This document shows positions 26,724-35,873 of a stretch of 64,000 nt of DNA, piece after piece. Location of the stretch: positions 209,790-273,789 of the forward strand of contig NZ_JBHSRF010000003.1 in the NCBI RefSeq assembly GCF_042658925.1, in the 5' to 3' direction. Made by a program: the position numbers and the translations under genes. The DNA comes from Sphaerisporangium aureirubrum. Lineage in GTDB: Bacteria; Actinomycetota; Actinomycetes; Streptosporangiales; Streptosporangiaceae. The notes beneath the pieces were generated by a model, which saw only the letters and a program-made list of their open reading frames with translations, was not told the origin of the DNA and did no database searches. Each line of letters begins with the position of its first letter. Position 1 is the first letter of the stretch.

Positions 26724-27830
26724 TCAGAGCGCGCCGGCGACCTCGTCGGCGCCGGGGACCTCGCTGATCGAACGCTGCGGCGGGCCGACGTAGCGGGCGC
26801 TGGGGCGGACCAGCCTGCCCGTGCGCTTCTGCTCCAGGATGTGCGCGGCCCAGCCCGCGGTGCGGGCGCAGGTGAACATCGAGGTGAACATGTGCGGGGG
26901 CACCTCGGCGAAGTCCAGGATGATCGCCGCCCAGAACTCCACGTTGGTGGCGAGCACGCGGTCGGGCTTGCGGGCGTGCAGCTCGGCCAGCGCGGCGTTC
27001 TCCAGGGCGCAGGCCACCTCGTACCGGGGCGCGTCGAGCTCCTGGGCGGTGCGGCGCAGCACGCGGGCCCGCGGGTCCTCGGCCCGGTACACCCGGTGGC
27101 CGAAGCCCATCAGCCGCTCGCCCTTGTCCAGCGCCTGCTTGACGTAGGTCTCGGCGTTGCCGATGCGCTCGACCTCTTCGATCATGTGCAGCACGCGGGC
27201 GGGGGCGCCCCCGTGCAGCGGCCCGGACATGGCGCCGACCGCGCCGGACAGCGCCGCGGCGACGTCCGCGCCGGTGGAGGCGATCACCCGCGCGGTGAAC
27301 GTGGAGGCGTTCATGCCGTGCTCGGCGGCGGAGGTCCAGTACGCGTCGATGGCCTTCACGTGCTTGGGGTCGGGCTCACCGCGCCAGCGGACCATGAACC
27401 GCTCGACGATGGAGGACGCCTCGTCCACGCGGGCCTGCGGCACCATCGGCAGGCCGAGGCCGCGGGCGGACTGGGCGACGAAGGAGAGAGCGGTGACGGA
27501 GGCGCGCGCGAGGTCTTCGCGGGCCTGCTCCTCACCGATGTCGAGAAGCTGTCGGAAGCCGTAGGCCGGGGCCAGCATGGCCAAGGCGCTCTGGACGTCG
27601 ACACGGATGTCACCGGAGTGGACGGGGATGGGGTACGGCTCGGCCGGAGGCAGGCCCGGCTTGAACTTGTTGTCGACCAGCAGGCCCCAGACGTTTCCGT
27701 AGGACACCCGGCCGACCAGCTCTTCGATGTCGACGCCCCGGTAACGAAGGGCGCCCCCTTCTTTGTCCGGTTCCGCGATCTCGGTCTCGAACGCTACTAC
27801 GCCTTCCAGCCCGGGTTTGAAGTCGGACAT
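26724..27830 (-). CDS. Citrate synthase (CitA-like second citrate synthase)
   Basis: This 368-residue protein condenses acetyl-CoA with oxaloacetate. The active-site histidines are seen in PLHGGAPARV (His206) and FGHRVYR (His245). In most citrate synthases the third catalytic residue is Asp in a NVDFY motif; here the segment reads NVEFWAA (Glu298). I believe this variant is shared by the actinobacterial CitA group, so it is probably active, though a 2-methylcitrate synthase role cannot be excluded. Arg-containing end motifs are present (RSISEVPG). It is divergent from pdxH, sharing a 167-bp promoter region. Confidence 0.9.
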   Translation of the reverse strand: MSDFKPGLEGVVAFETEIAEPDKEGGALRYRGVDIEELVGRVSYGNVWGLLVDNKFKPGLPPAEPYPIPVHSGDIRVDVQSALAMLAPAYGFRQLLDIGEEQAREDLARASVTALSFVAQSARGLGLPMVPQARVDEASSIVERFMVRWRGEPDPKHVKAIDAYWTSAAEHGMNASTFTARVIASTGADVAAALSGAVGAMSGPLHGGAPARVLHMIEEVERIGNAETYVKQALDKGERLMGFGHRVYRAEDPRARVLRRTAQELDAPRYEVACALENAALAELHARKPDRVLATNVEFWAAIILDFAEVPPHMFTSMFTCARTAGWAAHILEQKRTGRLVRPSARYVGPPQRSISEVPGADEVAGAL

Positions 27831-27997
27831 TCGCGGCCGCCTCCCTTTCTTGAGTCAAAGCCTTGATGTCGAGATACCGGCGGGTCATATTCAACCCCCT
27901 TGACGCGAGTGCTCCGCCCCCGGACCCGCCGGAAGAGGATCGGCGCAGGTGGGGGGCGCTGTCGTGATCGTGGGGGGACGCGGAAGAATACCGATCC

Positions 27998-28651
27998 GTG
28001 GATGCCGCATCGAGCCCGCCGTACTTCGCCGGGCTTCGCCGAACATATGAGGGCAGGCCGCTGCGTGAGGCCGACCTCGCCGCCGACCCGGTCACGCAGT
28101 TCGCGGCGTGGTTCGCCGACGCCGTCGAGGCGGGCCTGCCCGAGCCCAACGCCATGATCCTCGCCACCGCCTCCGCGGGCGGCAGGCCGAGCGCCCGCAC
28201 CGTCCTGCTCAAGGGGTACGACCAGGAGGGTTTCGTCTTCTACACCAACTACGAGTCGCGCAAGGGCCGCGACCTCGCCGAGAACCCGCGCGGCGGCCTG
28301 GTGTTCCCCTGGCACCCGCTGCGCCGCCAGGTGCGTGTGGAGGGGCCGGTGGTGCGGCTGCCCCGCGAGGCGTCCGCCGCGTACTTCCACTCCCGTCCCT
28401 ACGGCTCGCGCATCGGCGCGTGGGCGTCGCGGCAGTCCGCCGTGGTGCGCTCGCGCGAGCAGCTCGACGAGCGGTACCGGCAGCTGGAGGATCGGTGGCC
28501 GGAGGAGCCGCCGATGCCGGAGTTCTGGGGCGGCTTCCGGGTGGTGCCCACCGAGGTGGAGTTCTGGCAGGGCCAGATCGACCGCATGCACGACCGGCTG
28601 CGTTACCGCCGTTCGGGCGAGTCCTGGATCCTGGAGCGCCTGGCCCCCTGA
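27998..28651 (+). CDS. pdxH: Pyridoxine/pyridoxamine 5'-phosphate oxidase
   Basis: This 217-residue FMN enzyme oxidises PNP or PMP to pyridoxal 5'-phosphate. Characteristic segments in order are PNAMILATAS, GRPSARTVLLKGYD, GFVFYTNYESRKGRDL, PLRRQVRVEG, YFHSRPYGSRIGAW, FWGGFRVVPTEVEFWQG and the C-terminal RLRYRR, where Arg and His residues hold phosphate and FMN. The GTG start lacks a strong ribosome binding site. Genes for serC and citrate synthase lie just upstream on the other strand, a grouping often seen in actinomycetes. Confidence 0.96.
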   Translation: MDAASSPPYFAGLRRTYEGRPLREADLAADPVTQFAAWFADAVEAGLPEPNAMILATASAGGRPSARTVLLKGYDQEGFVFYTNYESRKGRDLAENPRGGLVFPWHPLRRQVRVEGPVVRLPREASAAYFHSRPYGSRIGAWASRQSAVVRSREQLDERYRQLEDRWPEEPPMPEFWGGFRVVPTEVEFWQGQIDRMHDRLRYRRSGESWILERLAP

Positions 28652-28680
28652 GGAAGATCACGCAGGCAGTACGGATAAGG

Positions 28681-28706
28681 TGCCGGAGTTATACCAATGT
28701 CCGGCA
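28681..28706 (+). terminator. Weak hairpin after pdxH
   Basis: TGCCGGA and TCCGGCA pair over 7 bp around a 12-base loop, followed by TCTT. It lies between pdxH and the MFS gene on the same strand and may be a weak terminator or processing site. Confidence 0.4.
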
Positions 28707-28734
28707 TCTTGTCCGGAGTGCGTGAGGTGGGGGT

Positions 28735-30009
28735 ATGCCGGGGGCCCAGTCAGCACTGAGACGTGTCGCCGTGGACACCCGCCCGCTCCGCACCCCCGCC
28801 TACCGGCGGCTGCTGGTCGGGCAGGGTGTCTCGTTCATCGGCTTCCAGCTGACCTCGGTGGCGGTCAGCGCGCAGGTGTACGAGATCACCAAATCGTCGC
28901 TGTGGGTGGGCCTGCTCGGCCCGGCCAACCTGATCCCCCTGGTGGTGTTCGGGCTGTGGGGCGGCGCGGTCGCCGACGCCGTGGACCGGCGCCGGTTGCT
29001 GATCACCGGCTCGCTGGTCGCCTGGGCGGCCACCCTGGCGCTGCTGGTGCACGCCTGGACGGGGATGAACAACGTGTTGTTCATCATCATGGTGATCGCC
29101 GTGCAGTCCACCGGCTTCGCGGTCACCTCGCCCGTACGCGGGGCGATCATCCCCCGGCTGGTGCCGCCCGAGCGGGTCGCGGCGGCCAACACGCTCAACT
29201 TCCTGGTCAGCAGCGCGGGCTCGGTCGCGGGACCGCTCCTGGCGGGCGTCGTGCTCGCCAAGTCCGGTTACTCCACCGCCTACCTCATCGACGCACTTCT
29301 GTTCGGCGCCGGCCTCTACGCCGCCGTGCGGCTGCCGCGCCTGCCCCCCATCGGGGACGTGATCCGGCCCGGCCTGCGTTCGGTGGTCAACGGACTGCGG
29401 TACATCGGCGGGCACCCGGTGGTGCTCATGTCGTTCGTGGTCGACATCATCGCCATGGCGTTCGCGCTGCCGAGGGCGCTGTTCCCCGAGCTGGCCGCCG
29501 AGCGGTTCGGCGGGTCCGCCGTGGCGTTCGGCTGGCTGTCGGCCAGCATCGCCATCGGAGCGGTCGCCGCGGGCCTGCTGTCGGGGTGGGTCGGCCGCGT
29601 ACGCAGGCAGGGGCTCGCGCTGACGTGGGTGATCGCGCTGTGGGGGCTGACCGTGACCGCCGCCGCGTTCACCGACCACCTGTGGCTGGTGGTCGTGCTG
29701 CTCGCCGTGGGCGGGGCCCTGGACCTGGTGTCGGCGGTCTGGCGGCAGACCATCCTGCAGACGTACGCCCCCGACGACATGCGCGGGCGCATGCAGGGGG
29801 TGTTCATGGTCGTGGTGGCCGGCGGGCCGCGCCTCGGCGACCTGCGGGCCGGGGCGACGGCGAGCGCGTTCGGACTGGTGCCCGCCTGGGCGGGCGGCGG
29901 GCTGGTGTGCGCGGTGCTGGTGGTCGTCGTGGGGCTCGCCGTCCCGGCTTTCCGGCGCTACGACGCGAGCGAACGCCTCGGGCGGCGGCTCGACGACGCG
30001 GCACAATGA
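28735..30009 (+). CDS. MFS transporter (exporter type)
   Basis: This 424-residue protein has about 12 helices. The loop between helices 2 and 3 reads WGGAVADAVDRRRLL, the MFS A-motif GxxxDxxxRR variant. Cytoplasmic N-terminal residues LRTPAYRRLLVGQGVSFIGFQLTSVAVSAQVY resemble the EntS/enterobactin-exporter-like subgroup, and the C-half has YAPDDMRGRMQGVFMVVVAGGPRLGDLRAG, also typical of that subgroup. Substrate is unknown. The iron-type regulator 240 bp downstream makes siderophore export conceivable, but there are no siderophore genes in view. GAGGTGGGGG precedes the ATG. Confidence 0.88.
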   Translation: MPGAQSALRRVAVDTRPLRTPAYRRLLVGQGVSFIGFQLTSVAVSAQVYEITKSSLWVGLLGPANLIPLVVFGLWGGAVADAVDRRRLLITGSLVAWAATLALLVHAWTGMNNVLFIIMVIAVQSTGFAVTSPVRGAIIPRLVPPERVAAANTLNFLVSSAGSVAGPLLAGVVLAKSGYSTAYLIDALLFGAGLYAAVRLPRLPPIGDVIRPGLRSVVNGLRYIGGHPVVLMSFVVDIIAMAFALPRALFPELAAERFGGSAVAFGWLSASIAIGAVAAGLLSGWVGRVRRQGLALTWVIALWGLTVTAAAFTDHLWLVVVLLAVGGALDLVSAVWRQTILQTYAPDDMRGRMQGVFMVVVAGGPRLGDLRAGATASAFGLVPAWAGGGLVCAVLVVVVGLAVPAFRRYDASERLGRRLDDAAQ

Positions 30010-30247
30010 TCACGTTCTGGACATACACGCGACGGGGGCGCCGAAGAGTGAGATGCTTGTAATGGAATCACGTCCTCTTTGCGCCGCTGCCGCCCGCCTG
30101 CCCGACCGGTTCTGTCAGTCGGTCTGCGTAAGCTCTGTCCGGACGTCGTGACCAAGTCTCTGGGGAGACCGTCCCTCCGCCTGCTCGCACGCGGCTTTCC
30201 ACCCCGGAGCTGGACGTAGCATCGGGGATATCGGGAGGGGAGGAACC

Positions 30248-30952
30248 TTGACCGCACACGGCTTGATCGACACCACGGAGATGTACCTCCGCACGATCTA
30301 CGAGCTGGAAGAAGAGGGGATCGTCCCGCTGCGCGCGCGCATCGCCGAGCGACTGCAGCAGAGTGGTCCGACGGTCAGCCAGACGGTGGCACGCATGGAG
30401 CGCGACGGCCTCGTCCGCGTCGAGGGCGACCGTCACCTCGCCATGACCGATCTCGGCCGCACACTGGCCACCCGGGTGATGCGCAAGCACCGCCTGGCCG
30501 AGTGCCTCCTCACACAGGTCATCGGCCTGCCGTGGGAAGAGGTCCACGTCGAGGCGTGCCGGTGGGAGCACGTAATGTCCGAATCCGTGGAGAGCAGGCT
30601 GGTCAGCCTCCTGGACAGCCCCGTCGTCTGCCCCCACGGCAACCCCATCCCCGGGCTGGACGAGCTCGGCGTCGTCGAGCCCGACAAGGCCGAGGGCGAG
30701 ACCATCGCCGCCATGCTGGACCTCGTGGGCGTGGGTGACCTGCCCGTGGTGGTGCGGCGAATTAGCGAACAAGTGCAAAGTGATCCCACCGTGATGCTTA
30801 AACTCAAGCAAGTTGGGATACAACCCGGACGCGAGGTGACGCTCGCGGCGAGCGACGACGGTGTACGGGTGACAGGTGACGATGAAGCGGACAGTACTCC
30901 CGCGAACATCCCGCGTGATGTCGCCGCGCACGTCTTCGTGTCTAGACGCTGA
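30248..30952 (+). CDS. DtxR/IdeR-family metal-dependent repressor
   Basis: This 234-residue protein has a winged-helix domain (about residues 5-75), a dimerisation/metal domain and a C-terminal SH3-like FeoA domain (about 150-230). The primary metal-site residues of DtxR are all present (Met12, Cys104, Glu107, His108), as are the ancillary-site residues (His81, Glu85, His100). It should therefore bind Fe(II) and repress iron-acquisition genes. The start is TTG 30248 after GGGAGGGGAGG. The Met-Cys-Glu-His set favours iron over manganese (MntR lacks the Cys). Confidence 0.94.
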   Translation: MTAHGLIDTTEMYLRTIYELEEEGIVPLRARIAERLQQSGPTVSQTVARMERDGLVRVEGDRHLAMTDLGRTLATRVMRKHRLAECLLTQVIGLPWEEVHVEACRWEHVMSESVESRLVSLLDSPVVCPHGNPIPGLDELGVVEPDKAEGETIAAMLDLVGVGDLPVVVRRISEQVQSDPTVMLKLKQVGIQPGREVTLAASDDGVRVTGDDEADSTPANIPRDVAAHVFVSRR

Positions 30953-31120
30953 CGGCTCAAGGCGTTCTTGGTTGATTCCCGCCATGGGTTTCCCCCTTCC
31001 CGCGGTACACGATGTGTGCGGCCCGGCCTGCCCGGGTGCCCGTCATCGTGTCGCCGACACCGCTCCAGGAGCGCACGTGGTCGTCTTCCCCGAGGGCCCC
31101 CGCGCGGGGGTGGTCGCGTC

Positions 31121-33346
31121 ATGAAGCGATGGGGGGACCTCTCGCAGGACGCGACCGATCATCTGACGGCGGGCTCGGTGCTCGACCACGCCGAAATGGC
31201 GGTGGTGGTCACCGACCGCTTCAGCAACGTCCTCTACTGGAACCCGTTCGCCGAGCGCCTGTTCGGCCACGCCGACAGGTCCGCGGGCCCCGACCAGGCC
31301 GCGTTGTCCTTAGGCATCATGGAGAAGGACCACCCCCTGGCCGTCGAGCTGGCCAAGCACGTCCTCAAGGGCGGCGTCTGGGAGGGCACCTTCGACGTCC
31401 TGCGGGCGGACGGCACGATCATCTACGTCCGGGCGCAGGCCGTGCCGCTGCGCCACCCCTCCGGGTCGGTCACCGGCATCGTGATCACCGCCCGTGAGGC
31501 GATGCGCAGCAACGAGCGCGAAAAAGACCGCTTCGGGCTGCTGGAGCGCATCGGCGAGCGCCTCGCCGGCTCCCTGCACGTCGGCGAGACCCTCAACCGC
31601 GTCGCCGAGATGCTGGTGCCCCAGTTCGCCGACCACTGCTTCATCGAGCTCAACGAGGGCGACCGGCTGATCCGCAAGGTCTCCACCCACGTCAAGGGCT
31701 GGACCCCCCCGCCGGGCACCTGGCGCCCCGTCGGCTCCGACATCCACTACCCCGCCGGCCACTACGCCGAGATCGCGCTGCGGCGGCAGGAGACCATCCT
31801 CGTCGAGGACTTCGCGCAGAGCAGCTACCCCGCGCCGAGCGAGGCGAGCAGCAGGCTGTGCGGCGAGATCGGCATGACGTCCGCCATCGTCGCGCCGCTG
31901 TGCGCCCGGGGCGAGACCCTCGGCCTGATGTACCTCGGCCTGTCCAACCTCACCGACCGCCGGTCCCCCCACTACGACGCCTTCGACCGCGACTTCGTCG
32001 GGGCCATCGCCACCCGGGTCGCCATCGCGGTCGACAACGCGCTGCTGTTCGAGGAGGAGCGGCACACCGCCGAGTCCTTCCAGAAATACCTGCTGCCCCG
32101 CGCGCTGCCCCAGTTCGACGGGCTCGAGATCGCGGTCAGGTACGAACCCGCCGCGCCGCTCGCCTCCCACGGCCAGGGCATCCAGACCCAGGTCGGCGGC
32201 GACTGGTACGACGTCATCCCGCTGTCGGCGGGCCGCGTCGGCATCGTCATCGGCGACGTCGAGGGGCGCGGGGCCAAGGCCGCCGCCGTCATGGGCCAGC
32301 TCCGCGCCGCGCTGCGCGCCTTCGCCCAGGACGACAAGTCACCCGCCGACATCCTCGCCCGGCTCGACGAGTGGACCCGCATCGTCGCCGCCCCCGAGGA
32401 GGACGAGTTCGACGTCGGCGTCCCCCCCATCGTCACCTGCCAGTACCTCGTGTACGACGCCTGGTCCCGCCAGCTGTCGTTCGCCAACGCCGGGCACGCG
32501 CCGCCCCTGCTGATCGTGGACGGCATAGTCACCGAGCTGGACATCTCCGAGGTCGGCCAGCCACTCGGGGTGAGCGCCAAAGGCATGCACGCCGACCTCG
32601 TGTACAAGGAGGAGACCCGGGTGCTGCCCCCCGGCGCCGCCCTCCTGCTGTACACCGACGGCCTGCTCGACCGCCGCCCCACCCGCGACTCCGCCGACCC
32701 GCAGGTCGGCTACGACGAGATGCTGCGCGTCCTGCGCGAAGAGGTCGCCAAGGCGTCCGCCGACACCGTCGAGCGCATCGCCGACGCCGCCACCGAGGCC
32801 GTGCCCGGCGAGATCGACGACGACATGGCCATCCTGGTGGTCCGCTCCGCCGGCAAGGAGCTCCCCTACGAGGAGCGCACCTTCCCGGCCCAGCCCATCA
32901 TGGTCGGCGAGGCCCGCCGCATGGCCTCCGAGGCCTTCACCGGCTGGGGCGTGCCCGACGAGAAGGCCGAGCTGGCCTGCCTCCTGGTCTCCGAGGTCGT
33001 CACCAACGTCGTCCTGCACGCCGCCAGCTCCAGTGTCCCGCGCCGCGAGCTCGTCATGATGGACGGCCCCCCGCTCCCCTTCGACGAGTCCTGGGACGTC
33101 CCCGGCCTGGACAGCGACATCGTCAACGAGAAGGAATTCACCCTCCGCCTGCGCCGGGGCGACGAGTCCATCTGGGTCGAGGTCTTCGACCAGGATCTCC
33201 GCCTGCCCCGCATCCGCAGCGCGGGCGAGAACGACGAAGGCGGCCGGGGCCTCTACCTGGTCGACCAGCTGGCCCGCCGCTGGGGCTCCCGCCCCACCAA
33301 GGAAGGCAAGGCCGTCTGGTTCGAGATCCCCACCCGCGCCCGCTGA
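31121..33346 (+). CDS. PAS-GAF-SpoIIE (PP2C) phosphatase with C-terminal HATPase anti-sigma-kinase domain
   Basis: This 741-residue cytoplasmic regulator has a PAS domain (about residues 20-120, MAVVVTDRFSNVLYWNPFAERLFG) and a GAF domain (about 160-310). The SpoIIE-type PP2C phosphatase (about 330-570) has GGDWYDVIPL, IGDVEGRGAKAAAVM, FANAGHAPPLL, LLYTDGLLDRR and DDDMAILVV metal-site motifs. A terminal RsbW-like HATPase (about 590-741) has ELACLLVSEVVTNVVLHA and NDEGGRGLYLVDQLARRWG. Such proteins combine dephosphorylation of STAS antagonists with the opposing kinase. The two STAS proteins in this window (13778 and 22055) are plausible substrates. The ATG follows GGGGGTGG at some distance. Confidence 0.92.
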   Translation: MKRWGDLSQDATDHLTAGSVLDHAEMAVVVTDRFSNVLYWNPFAERLFGHADRSAGPDQAALSLGIMEKDHPLAVELAKHVLKGGVWEGTFDVLRADGTIIYVRAQAVPLRHPSGSVTGIVITAREAMRSNEREKDRFGLLERIGERLAGSLHVGETLNRVAEMLVPQFADHCFIELNEGDRLIRKVSTHVKGWTPPPGTWRPVGSDIHYPAGHYAEIALRRQETILVEDFAQSSYPAPSEASSRLCGEIGMTSAIVAPLCARGETLGLMYLGLSNLTDRRSPHYDAFDRDFVGAIATRVAIAVDNALLFEEERHTAESFQKYLLPRALPQFDGLEIAVRYEPAAPLASHGQGIQTQVGGDWYDVIPLSAGRVGIVIGDVEGRGAKAAAVMGQLRAALRAFAQDDKSPADILARLDEWTRIVAAPEEDEFDVGVPPIVTCQYLVYDAWSRQLSFANAGHAPPLLIVDGIVTELDISEVGQPLGVSAKGMHADLVYKEETRVLPPGAALLLYTDGLLDRRPTRDSADPQVGYDEMLRVLREEVAKASADTVERIADAATEAVPGEIDDDMAILVVRSAGKELPYEERTFPAQPIMVGEARRMASEAFTGWGVPDEKAELACLLVSEVVTNVVLHAASSSVPRRELVMMDGPPLPFDESWDVPGLDSDIVNEKEFTLRLRRGDESIWVEVFDQDLRLPRIRSAGENDEGGRGLYLVDQLARRWGSRPTKEGKAVWFEIPTRAR

Positions 33347-33490
33347 CTCCCGGCGATTCCGGTCGGCGGGTCACGAATCACGGGGGCCTTTCATACCGGA
33401 GGCCGCGCGGCTCCCGCGTCCGGCGGCGCGGCGCCGCATACTGGTCAGCGGCGGAACCCTTGACGGGGCGTGACCCAGGAGGCGGTGGCG

Positions 33491-33655
33491 GTGGACAACG
33501 GCGGTTTGATCCTGCTGATCTTCCTGGCGTTCCTGTTCGCGTGGGGGCTGAACCGCGTGCGCCGGAGGCTGCGCTTCGGGCCCATCGCCTACACCGGGGT
33601 GATGCTGACCTTCGCGGTCGTCGTGCTCGCCGTGTACACCCAGACCTTCCGCTGA
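33491..33655 (+). CDS. Small membrane protein of unknown function
   Basis: A 54-residue protein with two predicted helices (LILLIFLAFLFAWGL and YTGVMLTFAVVVLAVYT) separated by a basic loop (NRVRRRLRFG), so both ends should face outward. GTG 33491 sits eight bases after GGAGG; GTG 33470 would add seven residues but has no site. It follows the SpoIIE gene by 144 bp and is convergent with the hydrolase gene, leaving 3 bp between them. Confidence 0.6.
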   Translation: MDNGGLILLIFLAFLFAWGLNRVRRRLRFGPIAYTGVMLTFAVVVLAVYTQTFR

Positions 33656-33658
33656 GCT

Positions 33659-34441
33659 TCAGCCGGCGCTGCCGTCCAGCAGCACCCGCGCGACCAGCGC
33701 GGGATCGTCGCTCATCGGGACGTGACCGCAGCCCTTGAGCAGCAGCACCCGCCGCTCCGACCACTTGGCCGCGCGGACCGCCTGGCGGCGCGGCAGCACC
33801 CTGTCGTGCTCGCCCCAGGCGATGGTGACCGGCACCTTGGGACGGGCGGGCGGCACCACCGCCTTGAAGGACTCCAGCGTCTCGGCGAATCCCACGGCGT
33901 CCCGCAGCCCGCGCATGTCGGCGACCGTCGCCTCGGGGGTCTTCCGGGCCGGCCTGGCGACGATCAGTCCCATCGTCACCACCCGGCCGGCCCACGTCCG
34001 GGCGGCGGGCTCGATGCTCTCGTCCGGCATGGCCTCGGTCGCCCGGCGCAGGGCCTTGAGCAGCACCCGCGCGTACGTCGCCTCCGCGCCAGCCCAGAAT
34101 CCGGCCGGGGACAGCGCGGTCGCCGTCCTGACGGTGCCTCTCGCGGCGAGGGTCAGCGCCACGTACCCGCCGAGTGAGTTCCCCGCGACGTGCGGCTTCA
34201 CCACGCCGAGCTCCGCGCAGAACCTCTCGATCGAGTCGGCCAGCGTCTGCGCGTTGTACGGCGTCCCCCCGGGCAGCGGCGGCGACGCCCCGAACCCCGG
34301 GAAGTCGACCGCGATCACGTCCCGCCGCTCCGCCAGCGCTCCCATGACCGGCTCCCAGGCCTGCCACCGGTGCCCGATCCCGTGCAGCAGGACCAGCGGC
34401 TCCCCGCTCCCGCGCCTCTCGTATACCAGCCCCATCCCCAC
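33659..34441 (-). CDS. Alpha/beta-fold hydrolase
   Basis: This 260-residue enzyme has the oxyanion-hole motif LLHGIGH (near residue 18), nucleophile Ser89 in AGNSLGGYVAL, an acid in the GEHDRVL segment and the catalytic His in GCGHVPMSDDP. The fold includes esterases, lipases and C-C hydrolases; the substrate cannot be read from sequence. GTG 34441 is the start with GGGGTG upstream; an in-frame ATG lies two codons later. It is downstream of the acyl-CoA dehydrogenase gene, separated from it by a strong hairpin. Confidence 0.87.
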   Translation of the reverse strand: MGMGLVYERRGSGEPLVLLHGIGHRWQAWEPVMGALAERRDVIAVDFPGFGASPPLPGGTPYNAQTLADSIERFCAELGVVKPHVAGNSLGGYVALTLAARGTVRTATALSPAGFWAGAEATYARVLLKALRRATEAMPDESIEPAARTWAGRVVTMGLIVARPARKTPEATVADMRGLRDAVGFAETLESFKAVVPPARPKVPVTIAWGEHDRVLPRRQAVRAAKWSERRVLLLKGCGHVPMSDDPALVARVLLDGSAG

Positions 34442-34475
34442 AGTGAAACACCCCGCCCACCGGGTGTCACCGACG

Positions 34476-34505
34476 CCGCCCCGCGCCGCCGCCGGCGCGG
34501 GGCGG
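34476..34505 (-). terminator. Strong GC hairpin after the acyl-CoA dehydrogenase gene
   Basis: CCGCCCCGCGCC and GGCGCGGGGCGG form a perfect 12-bp stem around a six-base loop, directly after the acyl-CoA dehydrogenase stop on the minus strand and before the hydrolase start. Confidence 0.75.
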
Positions 34506-34513
34506 GCGGGGGG

Positions 34514-35659
34514 TCAGAAGCCGAAGGAGCGGCCGATGATCTCCTTCATGATCTCGGTGGTGCCGCCGTAGATGGTCTGCACACGGCTGTCCATCCAGGC
34601 GCGGGCCACCGGGTACTCGGTCATGTAGCCGTAGCCGCCGTGCAGCTGGAGGCAGCGGTCGATGACCTTGTGCTGGATCTCGGTGGTCCACCACTTGGCC
34701 TTGGCGGCGTCGACGACCGTGAGTTCCTTGGCGTTGAGCGCGATGATGCACTTGTCCACGTAGTGGCGGGCGATCTCCACCTCGGTGGCCAGCTCGGCCA
34801 GGACGAAGCGGGTGTTCTGGAAGGAACCGATGTTGCGGCCGAACGCCTTGCGGTTCTTGCAGTACTCGATCGTCGCTTCCAGGACGGTCTCGGCGGCGGC
34901 CACGGCGGCCACGGCGATGGAGAGCCGCTCCTGCGGGAGGTTGACCATGAGCTGGATGAAGCCCTGGCCCTCCTCGTCGCCCAGGCGGTTGGCCACCGGG
35001 ACCCGGACGTTCTCGAAGAACAGTTCCGCGGTGTCCTGGGCGTGCATGCCGATCTTCTCCAGGTTGCGCCCCCGGGAGAAGCCGTCCATGCCGCGCTCGA
35101 CCACCAGCAGGGTGATGCCGCGGGCCCCGGCGGCGGGGTCGGTCTTGGCGACGACGACCACCAGGTCGGAGTTGATGCCGTTGGTGATGAAGGTCTTCTG
35201 GCCGTTGACGACGTAGTGGTCGTCCTCGCGGACCGCCGTCGTCCGGACGCCCTGCAGGTCGCTGCCCGCGCCGGGCTCCGTCATGCCGATGGCGGTGATC
35301 AGCTCGCCGGACACGAAGCCGGGGAGCCAGCGCTGCTTCTGCTCGTCGCCGGTGAGGTCGACCAGGTACGGCGCCATGATGTCGTTGTGCAGGCCGAAGC
35401 CCAGCCCGCTGGCACCGGCCCTGATGATCTCCTCGACGATCACCGTGTTGTACCGGAAGTCGGTGATGCCCGAGCCGCCGTACTCCTCCGGCACCGAGAA
35501 GCCGAACATGCCGAGCTCCCCGGCCTTCTTCCACACCTCGCGCGGCACGATGCCGTCCTTCTCCCACTGGGCGTGGTGGGGGACGACCTCGCGCTCCATG
35601 AACTCGCGCACGGTGTCACGGAAGAGCAGGTGCTCCTCGTCGAAGAGGTCTCGCCGCAT
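34514..35659 (-). CDS. Acyl-CoA dehydrogenase (long-chain type)
   Basis: This 381-residue FAD enzyme introduces the alpha-beta double bond in acyl-CoA. Visible signatures are GMTEPGAGSDLQG, VVNGQKTFITNG and the C-terminal HGGYGYMTEYPVARAW and YGGTTEIMKEIIGR. The medium-chain enzymes carry their catalytic Glu in a YEGT motif; here that position is Gly, and the base is instead expected in LPQERL (Glu244), as in long-chain acyl-CoA dehydrogenase. It feeds the beta-oxidation enzymes elsewhere in the window. The ATG follows AAGGAGGAC. Confidence 0.94.
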   Translation of the reverse strand: MRRDLFDEEHLLFRDTVREFMEREVVPHHAQWEKDGIVPREVWKKAGELGMFGFSVPEEYGGSGITDFRYNTVIVEEIIRAGASGLGFGLHNDIMAPYLVDLTGDEQKQRWLPGFVSGELITAIGMTEPGAGSDLQGVRTTAVREDDHYVVNGQKTFITNGINSDLVVVVAKTDPAAGARGITLLVVERGMDGFSRGRNLEKIGMHAQDTAELFFENVRVPVANRLGDEEGQGFIQLMVNLPQERLSIAVAAVAAAETVLEATIEYCKNRKAFGRNIGSFQNTRFVLAELATEVEIARHYVDKCIIALNAKELTVVDAAKAKWWTTEIQHKVIDRCLQLHGGYGYMTEYPVARAWMDSRVQTIYGGTTEIMKEIIGRSFGF

Positions 35660-35690
35660 TCGTCTGTCCTCCTTGGGGGAATTCGTGGAA

Positions 35691-35705
35691 CAGAATACGG
35701 TTCTG
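35691..35705. promoter_or_regulatory. Possible operator upstream of the acyl-CoA dehydrogenase gene
   Basis: CAGAATACGGTTCTG is a perfect 5-bp inverted repeat with a 5-bp centre, about 30 bases before the start of the minus-strand gene. Its AGAA/TTCT arms resemble operators of TetR regulators of fatty acid or sterol catabolism. No regulator gene adjoins it. Confidence 0.4.
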
Positions 35706-35873
35706 CTGGATCGCGGCCCACCCAGGCCCAGGTGATCCGACTACTGCGACCTCACATCACAAATCCGCTACTTTCCCCGTGGCCTTCTTCCCTTGCCGAT
35801 CGCCGTGCGAGGCAATCGTCATACGATCTCTCTTCGGTTCGTGGTCGGACACCGGATGATCGGAGGCCCTCCC

